Origin: Methyloligella sp. GL2
GTDB lineage: Bacteria; Pseudomonadota; Alphaproteobacteria; Rhizobiales; Methyloligellaceae
Assembly (NCBI RefSeq): GCF_013341275.1
Contig: NZ_CP054476.1
Coordinates: forward strand, 3,150,988-3,214,987
DNA: 64,000 nucleotides
Direction of reading: 5' to 3'
The notes beneath the pieces are model-generated. The model saw nothing but the letters and a program-made list of their open reading frames with translations, was not told the origin of the DNA and did not search any database. The translations under genes and the position numbers were made by a program. Of the stretch, positions 1 to 8,314 are shown in pieces (position 1 is the stretch's first letter; each line of letters opens with the position of its first letter).

Positions 1-508
1 CGGCATCCTCGATATCGGAGCGGGCGACCTTGAGACCGTAGATCTCCGCGGCCAGGCCGGAGGCGATGGCGGCGCGGGTCTTGTCCTTGGATTCGGCCAG
101 ATCCTTGGCGGCACCGGCGGTATCGGCCTCGGTCACCGGTTTCAGCTTCAGCTCGCGGATCACCTTGCGGCATTGGCCGAGCGCCATGGTGTGGCTGTGC
201 ACGGTCTTCAGCCCGTCCAGCGGCGCATCGGGCAGGGTGAGGAGCTGGTGGCGCACCCGCTCGAAATGCTCGCCGATGATGAACAGGCCGGACTCGGGAA
301 GAAGATGATGGATATCGGCGACGCGGCCGGCCACCGAATTCTCAATCGGGATCATGGCAAGCGCCGCCTCGCCCGATTTCACCGCGGTGAGCGCATCCTC
401 GAAGGTGGCGCAGGCCAGCGGCTCCATATCGGGATAGGCATCGACGCAGGCGAGGTGCGAATTGGCGCCCGGCTCGCCCTGATAGGCGATGTAAGGACTT
501 TTGCTCAT
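1..508 (-). CDS. pheA: Prephenate dehydratase, N-terminal part (runs off window)
   Basis: Converts prephenate to phenylpyruvate in phenylalanine synthesis (cytoplasm). The first 169 residues are visible, from the ATG complement at 506-508 to the window edge. They carry the family start ([15 protein letters not shown]), the [11 protein letters not shown] segment and the SHTMALGQC stretch of the periplasmic-binding-like catalytic fold. The catalytic Thr-Arg-Phe motif and the C-terminal ACT (phenylalanine-binding) domain lie beyond base 1 and cannot be judged. The start codon overlaps the kdsB stop by 4 bp (ATGA at 505-508), so the two genes are translationally coupled. The family call is firm; the gene is incomplete only because of the window. 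Confidence 0.93.
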   Translation of the reverse strand, partial: MSKSPYIAYQGEPGANSHLACVDAYPDMEPLACATFEDALTAVKSGEAALAMIPIENSVAGRVADIHHLLPESGLFIIGEHFERVRHQLLTLPDAPLDGLKTVHSHTMALGQCRKVIRELKLKPVTEADTAGAAKDLAESKDKTRAAIASGLAAEIYGLKVARSDIEDA

Positions 509-1269
509 GATTGTCCGGAAGTGCTGAGAAAGGCCCGCGCCCGCTCAAGATCGGCCGGAGTATCGACACCGAGCGGAACGGTGTCAACGAGCGCCACATT
601 GATGCGCATGCCCGCTTCAAGGGCGCGCAGCTGCTCAAGCTTCTCGCGCTGCTCTAGGGCCGATTGCGGCATGGCGACGAAGCGCTCCAGCGCCTGGCGG
701 CGATAGGCATAAATTCCGATGTGATGATAATGCGGCCCTTCGCCATGGGGGGCGGTGGCGCGGGTGAAATACAGCGCCCGAAGCACGTCCGGGGTGGCCG
801 TGGCGGCGCCCACCACCTTGACCACGTTGGGATTCTCGCGCTCCTCCTCCTCGGTGATCTCGGCGGCGAGCGTGGCGATATCGGCCTCGCCCTCGTGCAA
901 GGCGCCAAGGCAGGCTTCCACCAGATGGGGGTCGAGGGTCGGCAAATCGCCCTGCAGATTGACGATGGCCTCGACCTGGTTTTCCGGATCAATCTCTTGC
1001 AGCGCCTCGAAAATCCGGTCCGAACCGCTCTGGTGATGGCCGCCGGTCATCACCGCCTTGCCGCCGGCTCCCAGAATCGCTTGCCGGATTTCCTCAGAAT
1101 CGGTTGCCACAAACACCTCACCGCAGCGGGCTTCCGCCGCGCGGCGCCAAACATGAACGATCATCGGGGCATCTCCGATCATCGCCATGGGTTTATCGGG
1201 CAAACGGCTTGCTTTAAGCCGCGCAGGAATAACAATGAGAGTCTTGCACATATTGGATTTGCTCGACAT
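505..1269 (-). CDS. kdsB: 3-deoxy-manno-octulosonate cytidylyltransferase
   Basis: Activates Kdo with CTP to CMP-Kdo for the inner core of lipopolysaccharide (cytoplasm). The 254-residue protein has the usual family length. It shows the nucleotide-binding N-terminus [15 protein letters not shown], the [10 protein letters not shown] segment, the HQSGSDRI motif and the NLQGDLP motif that binds CTP/Mg. It heads a minus-strand pair with pheA (4-bp overlap). It is divergent from the cytochrome c gene, with 149 bp between the two starts. The start at 1269 has no strong ribosome-binding site; an in-frame ATG at 1251 ([12 protein letters not shown]) is an alternative that would better match other KdsB N-termini. 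Confidence 0.95.
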   Translation of the reverse strand: MSSKSNMCKTLIVIPARLKASRLPDKPMAMIGDAPMIVHVWRRAAEARCGEVFVATDSEEIRQAILGAGGKAVMTGGHHQSGSDRIFEALQEIDPENQVEAIVNLQGDLPTLDPHLVEACLGALHEGEADIATLAAEITEEEERENPNVVKVVGAATATPDVLRALYFTRATAPHGEGPHYHHIGIYAYRRQALERFVAMPQSALEQREKLEQLRALEAGMRINVALVDTVPLGVDTPADLERARAFLSTSGQS

Positions 1270-1418
1270 AACAGGCCGTCGACAATTCGGTGTAGCGGCT
1301 TTTTGGCTCGTTTGCTGTGTTCATCGCTTTAGTTGCCATGGCGTGGGGCGCCCATTAGTCTCAGCCGCCGCCGCAAAAGGTCATAAGACGCCTTTGTATC
1401 CCGGGGGGAAGAACCAAG

Positions 1419-1982
1419 ATGAATAGTTACCGCCTCAATCAAATCGCGATGGCCGTATTGGCCGCTTTAGTCCTATTTTTCGGTACGCGCACGATGATTA
1501 ACATCATCACCGCAGAACACGAGACCGATACTGCCGGTATGCATGTGGAAGGCGGCAAGGAAGAAGGCGCCAAGGCCGAGGCCGAAGCGCCCGCCGACGC
1601 CGGGCCGGATCCTGTCCTGGCTATGCTGGCCGATGCCAGCGTGTCAAAGGGCGAAGCTGCGGCCGGCATCTGCAAGGGCTGCCACACTGTGGATAAGGGC
1701 GGCCCCAACACGGTCGGCCCGAACCTCTGGAACATCGTGGATCGTCCGGTCGGCAGCCATGAGGGCTACGACTACTCCACGGCGGTGAAGGACCATGGCG
1801 GCGATTGGACCTACGCTGCGCTCGACGACATGATCGAGCATCCGGCGGTGCATATTCCGGGCACCAAGATGGCCATGTTCCCGGGCATTCCCGATGCCAA
1901 AAAGCGCGCCGACATCATCGTTTACCTGCGCACGCTGAGCGACGATCCGAAGCCGCTGCCTGAAGAAGGCGGCTCCGAGTAA
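1419..1982 (+). CDS. cycM: Membrane-anchored c-type cytochrome (CycM-like)
   Basis: An electron carrier held to the inner membrane with its haem domain in the periplasm. The 187-residue protein has an uncleaved N-terminal membrane segment (about residues 9-31) and an Ala/Glu-rich linker (about 45-68). A class I cytochrome c domain follows, with one haem motif CKGCH (about residue 86-90) and a distal Met in the GTKMAMF segment. CycM-type cytochromes pass electrons to terminal oxidases in rhizobia; that role here is inferred. A GGGGGAA ribosome-binding site at about 1404-1410 supports the ATG at 1419. It stands alone, is divergent from kdsB, and ends in a strong terminator. Confidence 0.9.
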   Translation: MNSYRLNQIAMAVLAALVLFFGTRTMINIITAEHETDTAGMHVEGGKEEGAKAEAEAPADAGPDPVLAMLADASVSKGEAAAGICKGCHTVDKGGPNTVGPNLWNIVDRPVGSHEGYDYSTAVKDHGGDWTYAALDDMIEHPAVHIPGTKMAMFPGIPDAKKRADIIVYLRTLSDDPKPLPEEGGSE

Positions 1983-2016
1983 GGCTCGCGCCTCTTCTCA
2001 AGACCTGTTTTCGAAG

Positions 2017-2052
2017 CGGGCACCGGTTAGACGCCGGTGCCCGTTTTGTTTT
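2017..2052 (+). terminator. Rho-independent terminator after the cytochrome c gene
   Basis: A perfect 10-bp stem (2017-2026 with 2034-2043, CGGGCACCGG) and a 7-nt loop are followed by TTTTGTTTT. It lies 34 bp past the cytochrome stop. The remaining 2053-2238, before the first yejA, shows no other gene or clear signal. Confidence 0.9.
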
Positions 2053-2238
2053 GGCGGTTCACCACCTAACCGATAATTCATTTGGGGTTCGGGGCTGCCA
2101 TGGTAAGACCCCAAATCCGCAAAACGAGCGGCGCGGGGGCAACTTTGCGCCGCTTTTCCAACGCCACGTCGGCCGCCGCGGCAAGCGGATGATTGGCCTT
2201 TGCCGCGTCTCCTGGCCCTCATTACAATCGGACCAGTC

Positions 2239-4104
2239 ATGATGCTTTTCCCCCGACGCCGTTTTCCTCTCGCCGCCACCGCCGCTCTTGTCGCGGCGCT
2301 CGCGCTGCCATTGGCGCCTAAGGCGCAAGCCGAGGACGCCCATCACCATGCGCTGTCGCTGATCGGTACGCCGAAATATCCGGCCGACTTCACCCATTTC
2401 AACTATGTGAACCCCGATGCCCCGAAAGGCGGCCGGGTGCGCATGGCCGCGATCGGCGGCTTCGATAGCCTGAACCCAGTGCTCTATCGGGGCGAATCGG
2501 CGGCCGGGCTCGGGCTGAGCTATGAGCCCCTGATGGCCGACAGCCTGGAGGAGGATTCCACCGCGTACGGGCAGATCGCCGAATGGGTCTCCTATCCGGA
2601 CGATTATTCCTCCGTCACCTTCAAGCTCCGGGACGAAGCGCGCTGGCATGACGGCGAGCCGATCACGGTGGAGGATGTGATCTACAGCCTGAAGGTGAAC
2701 AAGGAGGCCAATCCGCGGCTCGGCCTCTACTACAAGAACGTGACCGGCGCGGAGAAGACCGGCGAGCGGCAAGTCACCTTCCATTTCGACAGCAAGAACA
2801 ATCGCGAGCTGCCGATGATCATGGGGCAGCTCACCATCCTTCCGAAGCATTACTGGACGGGGAAGGACACGAACGGCAACACTCGCGATCCTCTGAAGAC
2901 CACCATGGAGCCGCCGCTCGGCTCCGGCCCTTACAAGATCGACAAGGTCAATCCCGGCCGCTCCATCAGCTACAGCCGGGTGCGCGATTACTGGGGCAAG
3001 GATCTGCCGGTGAATAAGGGGCAGTGGAATTACGACGAGATCCGCTTCGACTATTACCGCGATCCCACGGTGGCGTTCGAAGCCTTCAAAGCGGGCTCGC
3101 TGGATTATCATCGCGAGACCAGCGCCAAGAACTGGGCCACCGGCTACGATTTCGAGGCGGTGGAGAAGGGCTGGGTCCAGCGCCAGGAGGTGAAACTGGA
3201 GACGCCGCAGCCGATGCAGTGCTTCGTGCTGAACCTCCGCCGCAGCAAATTCGACGATCCCCGGGTGCGGCGCGCCTTCAACCTCGCCTTCGACTTCGAA
3301 TGGTCGAACAAGAACCTGTTCTTCGGCCAGTACAAGCGGACCCGCAGCTTCTTCGAGAATACCGAGCTCGCCTCGCCCGAAGCGCTGCCGGAGGGGCGAG
3401 AGCTGGAGATCCTCAACGCGCTGAAAGGCGAAGTGCCGCCGGAGGTCTTCACCAAGGTGCATGAGAACCCCACCACAGACGGCGAAGGCGGCATCCGCAC
3501 CAACTTGCGCAAAGCCATGATGCTGCTGAAAGAGGCCGGCTGGGAGGTGAAGAACGGCGTTCTCACCAATGCCAAGACCGGCGAACAAATGAAGGTGGAG
3601 TTCCTGATCGTCTCGCCGCTGTTCGAGCGCGTGATCCAGCCCTACCTTCGCAATCTTTCGCGGCTCGGCATCAAGGGCACCATCCGGCTGGTGGATTCGG
3701 CGCAGTACACACGGCGCCTGCAGAATTTCGACTACGACATCATCGTCAGCGGTTTTGCCCAGTCGCGCTCGCCGGGCAACGAGCAGCGGGCCTATTGGGG
3801 CTCGGCGGCGGCCGACCGGCCCGGCAGCCAGAACCTGATCGGCATCAAGGACCCGGCGGTGGACAAGCTGGTCGACCAGATCATCTTCGCCAAGGACCGC
3901 GAGGAGCTGGTGGCCGCGACCCATGCGCTGGACCGGGTGCTGTTGTGGAAGGATCTGGTGATCCCGCAATGGTATGCGCCGGTGGACCGGATCGCGTTCT
4001 GGGACCGCTATGACGAGCCGGAGACCCTGCCGAGCCTGACGCCGGGCTTCCTGCAGGTTTGGTGGTACGACAAGGAGAAGGCAGCCAAGCTGCCCAACGG
4101 ATAG
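2239..4104 (+). CDS. yejA: YejA-type peptide ABC transporter substrate-binding protein 1
   Basis: Periplasmic solute-binding protein (SBP_bac_5 family) feeding the YejBEF permease. A Sec signal peptide is clear from the ATG at 2239: Arg-rich start (FPRRRF), hydrophobic run and an AQA cleavage site before EDAHHHA. Family hallmarks include KYPADFTHFNYVNPDAPKGG, the cluster-5 segment DGEPITVEDVIYSL and LEPPLGSGPY-like text. The 621 residues are normal for YejA. Another ATG follows at 2242, and an upstream in-frame ATG at 2200 would spoil the signal peptide. In enterobacteria YejABEF imports microcin C and peptides; in Agrobacterium the equivalent permease takes up muropeptides. The ligand here is not known. 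Confidence 0.9.
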   Translation: MMLFPRRRFPLAATAALVAALALPLAPKAQAEDAHHHALSLIGTPKYPADFTHFNYVNPDAPKGGRVRMAAIGGFDSLNPVLYRGESAAGLGLSYEPLMADSLEEDSTAYGQIAEWVSYPDDYSSVTFKLRDEARWHDGEPITVEDVIYSLKVNKEANPRLGLYYKNVTGAEKTGERQVTFHFDSKNNRELPMIMGQLTILPKHYWTGKDTNGNTRDPLKTTMEPPLGSGPYKIDKVNPGRSISYSRVRDYWGKDLPVNKGQWNYDEIRFDYYRDPTVAFEAFKAGSLDYHRETSAKNWATGYDFEAVEKGWVQRQEVKLETPQPMQCFVLNLRRSKFDDPRVRRAFNLAFDFEWSNKNLFFGQYKRTRSFFENTELASPEALPEGRELEILNALKGEVPPEVFTKVHENPTTDGEGGIRTNLRKAMMLLKEAGWEVKNGVLTNAKTGEQMKVEFLIVSPLFERVIQPYLRNLSRLGIKGTIRLVDSAQYTRRLQNFDYDIIVSGFAQSRSPGNEQRAYWGSAAADRPGSQNLIGIKDPAVDKLVDQIIFAKDREELVAATHALDRVLLWKDLVIPQWYAPVDRIAFWDRYDEPETLPSLTPGFLQVWWYDKEKAAKLPNG

Positions 4105-4128
4105 CCGCAGATGAGGAGATGGGCGAGC

Positions 4129-6129
4129 ATGCGACGAAGCGGTTTTGGCCTTGCGCTTTGGTTTTGTCTCGCCCTTCCCCTCCTCGCCTTCGCTCCGCTG
4201 GGCAAGGCCGTCGCGGCGGAAGAGAGCCACGGGCTTTCCGCTTTCGGCGATCTGAAATACCCGCCCGATTTCTCCCATTTCGACTATGCCGATCCGGATG
4301 CGCCGAAAGGCGGCGCCTTCTCGCTGATCGGCTGGGGCGGGGTCACCACCTTCAACAGCCTCAACCCGTATATCTTGAAGGGCGATGCGGCCCAGGGGAT
4401 GGAGCTTCTGTTCGATTCCCTGATGACCCGGGCCCAGGACGAGCCCGACGCGGTCTATGGGCTGGTGGCCAAATCGGCCGAGGTCGCCGACGACAAGATG
4501 TCGGTCACCTTCAAGCTTAGGCCGGAAGCGGAATTCTCCGATGGCAGCCCGCTCAGGGCCGAGGATGTGGTCTATTCCTTCGAGGCGCTGAAGGAAAAAG
4601 GCCATCCGCTCTACCGCCAGATGCTGCGGGACGTGGTCAAGGCCGAAGCGATCGATCCGGAGACGGTGCGCTACACCTTCGAAGGCGACCAGGTGCGCGA
4701 TCTGCCATTGGTGGTGGCCGAGCTGCCGATCTTCTCCAAGGCCTATTACTCCGACAAGACTTTCGACGAGACGACGCTTGAGCCCCCGCTCGGCTCAGGG
4801 CCCTACGCGGTCGCCGATTTCCGTCAGGGGCGGAATATCACCTATAAGCGGCGGCCCGATTACTGGGGCAAGGATCTGCCGGTCAATCGCGGACGCTGGA
4901 ATTTCGATCGCATCCGCTTCGAATATTTCCGCGACCGCACCGCCGCCATGGAGGCGTTCAAGGCCGGCACGTACGATTTCCGCGAGGAGTTCACCTCCAA
5001 GGTCTGGGCCACCGAATACGACTTCCCGGCGATCCAATCGGGCAAGGTGAAGAAGGAGGTGCTACCCGACGAGACGCCGTCGGGCACGCAAGGCTATTTC
5101 CTCAACACGCGGCGCGGTGCGCTAAAGGACCCGAAAGTGCGCCAGGCGCTGGGGCTCGCCTTCGATTTCGAATGGACCAACCGCAATCTGTTCCACGGGC
5201 TCTACGAGCGCACCCAGAGCTATTTCGAGAATTCGCCGATGAAGGCGGAAGGAAAGCCGTCCGAAGCGGAGGTGGCGCTGCTGAAATCGCTGAAGGCCGA
5301 TGTGCCCGAAGCGGCGTTCGAAGAGGTCTACACCCCGCCGGTGACCGACGGCTCGGGCCATGACCGCGACCTGCTGCAACAGGCGGGCAAGCTGCTGGAC
5401 GAGGCGGGCTGGAAGATCGAGAACGGCGTGCGGGTGAACGACAAGGGCGAGACGCTGACCCTCGAATTCCTGAATTTCGAGCCGGCTTTCGAGCGGGTGA
5501 CGGCGCCGTTCTTAAGCAATCTGCGGCGGCTCGGCATCGACGCCAAGATGCGCATGGTGGACCCCTCGCAATATCAGCAGCGGCTGAAGAGCTTCGATTT
5601 CGACGTCACCACCGAACGCTACGGCATGAACAACACGCCGAGCACCGAGCTTCGCGCCTATTACAGCTCCGAGGCCGCCAAGATTCCCGGCTCGCGCAAT
5701 CTCGCCGGCATCTCCGATCCGGCGGTGGACGAGCTGATCGGCCATGTCATCGCCGCGAAATCCCGGGAAGAGCTGATCACCGCATCGCGCGCGCTCGACC
5801 GGGTGCTGCGGGCCGGGCATTACTGGGTGCCGCATTGGTATAAGCCGTCCCACACGGTCGCCTATTGGAACAAGTTTTCGCGCCCAAAGACCAAGCCGCG
5901 CTTCGACCGGGGCATCCTGGATAGCTGGTGGTTCGACGAAGCGAAGGCGGATGAGCTGGCAAACGCGCCGACGCCGAAGCCCGATGCGGCACAAGCGAAG
6001 ACCGGCGAGAGCGAGGCGGCAACGCAGGCGGAAAGCGGCGGCTCGTCCCTGCCCTATATCGCGATTGCGCTGGCGGTTGCGGCGCTGCTCGGCTTCTTTC
6101 TTCTGCGCCGGCGGAACTCCGACGACTAG
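4129..6129 (+). CDS. YejA-type substrate-binding protein 2 with C-terminal membrane tail
   Basis: Paralogue of the preceding gene, 24 bp downstream and probably co-transcribed. It has an N-terminal signal peptide (start MRRSGFGLALWF, AVAA cleavage before EESHG) and the same SBP_bac_5 fold (KYPPDFSHFDYADPDAPKGG, LEPPLGSGPY). Unlike its neighbour it ends in a Pro/Ala/Glu-rich linker, then GGSSLP, about 17 hydrophobic residues and RRR near the C-terminus. The mature protein would therefore be tethered to the membrane by its tail, which is unusual for a binding protein. The ATG at 4129 is preferred because AGGAG lies 10 nt upstream; an in-frame ATG at 4111 adds six residues. Its stop shares CTAG (6126-6129) with the convergent araC-type gene. 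Confidence 0.88.
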   Translation: MRRSGFGLALWFCLALPLLAFAPLGKAVAAEESHGLSAFGDLKYPPDFSHFDYADPDAPKGGAFSLIGWGGVTTFNSLNPYILKGDAAQGMELLFDSLMTRAQDEPDAVYGLVAKSAEVADDKMSVTFKLRPEAEFSDGSPLRAEDVVYSFEALKEKGHPLYRQMLRDVVKAEAIDPETVRYTFEGDQVRDLPLVVAELPIFSKAYYSDKTFDETTLEPPLGSGPYAVADFRQGRNITYKRRPDYWGKDLPVNRGRWNFDRIRFEYFRDRTAAMEAFKAGTYDFREEFTSKVWATEYDFPAIQSGKVKKEVLPDETPSGTQGYFLNTRRGALKDPKVRQALGLAFDFEWTNRNLFHGLYERTQSYFENSPMKAEGKPSEAEVALLKSLKADVPEAAFEEVYTPPVTDGSGHDRDLLQQAGKLLDEAGWKIENGVRVNDKGETLTLEFLNFEPAFERVTAPFLSNLRRLGIDAKMRMVDPSQYQQRLKSFDFDVTTERYGMNNTPSTELRAYYSSEAAKIPGSRNLAGISDPAVDELIGHVIAAKSREELITASRALDRVLRAGHYWVPHWYKPSHTVAYWNKFSRPKTKPRFDRGILDSWWFDEAKADELANAPTPKPDAAQAKTGESEAATQAESGGSSLPYIAIALAVAALLGFFLLRRRNSDD

Positions 6130-6902
6130 ACCAGCAGATCGAAGCGGTCAATCTTGCGGAACACGAAGGCCGGATTGATACCGAACGTGTCGCGGAAGCA
6201 GCGGCTGAAATGGGTGGCGTCGGAGAAGCCGGAATCCACCGCCGCGAAGGTCATGTTGTCGGATTGGTGCAGCAGCTCGGCGCAGCGCCACAGACGCTTC
6301 CACATGCGGTAGCGGCGGAACGGCACGCCGGTCTGCGCGCTGAAAAGATGCTGCACGCGGGAGGCGGAAAGCCCCAGCGCGCTGCAAAGCTCCGCCTCTG
6401 TGTGATTGCGGTCGGGCTCGGCCAGCATCAGCGCCACGGCTTTTCGGATACGCGCATCGAGCAGCCCTTCGCTCGATCCTTCTTGCGGCACGTCTTGCGG
6501 CAAGAACCGATCGAGCCGGGCCTCGACATCCTCTTGCGCCGGATCCTCCTCATAGATCCAGCGGAAGCATTCCAGCACGTCCCTGTCGGCGAAGGGGGTG
6601 ACGACGTCGCGGCGATAGGGGAAGCGCCGGCAAAAGGCGCTGATATAGGGGCTGTCGGCCTCGACGAAGATCTTGCCGTGCACGCCGCCGGCCACATCCA
6701 GCGCGTGGCGCAGGCCCGGCGGGGTGACCGCCATGCGGTAGCTCTGCCAGTCGCCGCCAGCACGCTTCAGTTTGAAGGGGCCGTAGATGCCGACATGCAG
6801 CACCGCCGAGCCATAAATATGGTCTTCCAGATGCTGCAGCGGCCCGCAATAGACCGACCGGCCCGATCCGACATAGAGCTGTGAGTGGATGGGATGCAGC
6901 AT
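6126..6902 (-). CDS. AraC-family transcriptional regulator
   Basis: DNA-binding regulator of 258 residues. The N-terminal ~150 residues look like a cupin-type ligand-sensing domain (segment HVGIYGPFKLKRAGG). The C-terminal ~100 residues are the double helix-turn-helix domain. Its first helix-turn-helix lies in EAELCSALGLSASRVQHLFSAQ. The second lies in FAAVDSGFSDATHFSRCF and is followed by the typical FRDTFGINPAFVFRK ending. It converges on the second yejA gene with a 4-bp overlap and is divergent from the unknown gene at 7037 (134 bp between starts). That layout makes it a candidate regulator of the downstream yej genes; this is inference from position only. Confidence 0.9.
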   Translation of the reverse strand: MLHPIHSQLYVGSGRSVYCGPLQHLEDHIYGSAVLHVGIYGPFKLKRAGGDWQSYRMAVTPPGLRHALDVAGGVHGKIFVEADSPYISAFCRRFPYRRDVVTPFADRDVLECFRWIYEEDPAQEDVEARLDRFLPQDVPQEGSSEGLLDARIRKAVALMLAEPDRNHTEAELCSALGLSASRVQHLFSAQTGVPFRRYRMWKRLWRCAELLHQSDNMTFAAVDSGFSDATHFSRCFRDTFGINPAFVFRKIDRFDLLV

Positions 6903-7036
6903 AGCAGGTTCCTACAAGCCCGCGCCGGGGTGCTTCGCTAGGGTTCGACCAGCCTAAGACGGCCCCCGCCCGCGACAAAGAGAAGGATAGTGCAACCTTC
7001 CGGCGGACAACAAGAAAACATCTGGAGGAAGATTTG

Positions 7037-8167
7037 ATGCAAGATATGCCGATAGCGGAGGCGATGCGTCCCGGACGCGCGCCTGTCGATACGGGCGAGT
7101 TCAAAGCCGATCTGGCGTCCCTGCTGGCCGCCGCACCGGACGGACTGATCCGCGATCACCATCTGATCGAGCTTGGCTCGGAGCAGCATCCCTGGATCGA
7201 TACCGGCATCGATATTGCCGCCGGCGACAAGGTGACCACGTTCACCGCCGGCAAGACCGTGCTGACCGGCACGCCGATCGAGATCGGCGCCGATTTCCAG
7301 CTCTGGTGCCGCATCGGCGAGGATGGCGAGGCCTTCCGCGGCACCCGCGCCTCCAACAGCTTCACCGCGGACCGGTCGGGGCGGCTCTATATCGGCAGCT
7401 ATTTTCCCGGCGAATGGGCGACGCGGTCCGGCGAGCTGGCAACGCCCTTGGAAGCCTATGAGGCGGTGAACGGCGATCTTGCCATGGCGGTGATCCGCTG
7501 GGAGGGTGAGCCGGTTGAGGCGCTGAAGCAGCTCTTGGCGCAAGGCGATGTCTCCGGCCTGATCGCCGCGGAGATCGACCGTCTGACCGCGCCGGTCGCA
7601 GCGCCCGACGGCTGGCATTATCTGTGGTTCGTCGGCCCTGCCGAAATCTACAAAGATTGCGAGACCGAAGAGCACAAACACGCGATCTGCTGCTCGGCGA
7701 GCAACGATTGCGGGCTGCTTCTGAAAGACGTGCCGCTTCCCTTCGTGCCCGGCACCAAGCTTCGCTGGTCCTGGCGCATGGAAGAGCTGCCGTCGGACGT
7801 CAGCGAGGACGAGTTCTTCACCCACGACTATTTGAGCATCGCGGTGGAGTTCGAGAACGGCCAGGACCTCACCTATTTCTGGAGCCGCGATCTCCCGGTC
7901 GGCACCGGCTTCCGCTGCCCGATCCCGACCTGGGCGCATCGGGAGACTCATGTGGCGGTGCGCTCCGGCACGGAGCAGCTCGGGCAATGGGTGAGCGACG
8001 AGCGCGACGTCTATGCCGATTACGCGGAGCATGTCGGCGGCGATATGCCGGGGCGAATCGTTCGGGTCTGGCTGATCGCGCTCACCCTGTTCCAGCAGGG
8101 CACCGGCAAATGCCAATACGCCGATATCTCGTTTCAGACGCCGGAGGGCGAGGTTACAGTTCTGTAA
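7037..8167 (+). CDS. Two-domain protein of unknown function (DUF3047-like C-terminus)
   Basis: I do not recognise a defined function. The 376-residue protein has no signal peptide or membrane segment. Residues ~50-160 resemble the beta-sandwich of LecA/PA-IL-like sugar-binding domains (WIDTGIDIAAGDKVTTF, then GRLYIGSYFPGEW); this is a weak resemblance by eye. Residues ~190-370 resemble DUF3047: an LRWSWRMEELP segment, a D-x-LSIAVEFENG strand, the LTYFWSRDLPVGT segment, then VRSGTEQLGQWVSDERDVYADY. The ATG at 7037 has GGAGGA 7 nt upstream; a TTG sits one codon earlier. It lies between the two yejA genes and yejB, divergent from an AraC regulator. That suggests a link to transport of the same substrate, but the role is open. 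Confidence 0.6.
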   Translation: MQDMPIAEAMRPGRAPVDTGEFKADLASLLAAAPDGLIRDHHLIELGSEQHPWIDTGIDIAAGDKVTTFTAGKTVLTGTPIEIGADFQLWCRIGEDGEAFRGTRASNSFTADRSGRLYIGSYFPGEWATRSGELATPLEAYEAVNGDLAMAVIRWEGEPVEALKQLLAQGDVSGLIAAEIDRLTAPVAAPDGWHYLWFVGPAEIYKDCETEEHKHAICCSASNDCGLLLKDVPLPFVPGTKLRWSWRMEELPSDVSEDEFFTHDYLSIAVEFENGQDLTYFWSRDLPVGTGFRCPIPTWAHRETHVAVRSGTEQLGQWVSDERDVYADYAEHVGGDMPGRIVRVWLIALTLFQQGTGKCQYADISFQTPEGEVTVL

Positions 8168-8211
8168 GGGGCGGTTTTCCGCCATATTTGCTGCGAGTTC
8201 GGGCAGTAATC

Positions 8212-8295
8212 CCGATTGGGCGGCGCGCGGGCTTTTCCGCATGCGCCAGTGGTGGCATGAGTTGTCGAACTTTGCGACACTCGCCGCCCAATCGG
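8212..8295 (+). promoter_or_regulatory. Candidate structured leader RNA upstream of yejB
   Basis: A perfect 14-bp inverted repeat (8212-8225 pairs with 8282-8295) closes a 56-nt interior. The interior can form three small hairpins: 8227-8230 with 8237-8240, 8241-8248 with 8253-8258 (bulged), and 8263-8267 with 8275-8279. The shape is a four-way junction ending 19 nt before the yejB ATG. It could be a cis-regulatory RNA or a palindromic intergenic repeat. No known riboswitch class was recognised, and there is no T-run after it. Confidence 0.4.
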
Positions 8296-8314
8296 AGACC
8301 TGTCCCGGACGTCT

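Noticed and set aside
2059-4605. Very long open frame on the minus strand across yejA1
   Set aside because: It is antisense to a clear solute-binding protein gene, its translation is low-complexity Arg/Leu/His/Gly text, and it is a codon-phase artefact of high G+C at third positions.
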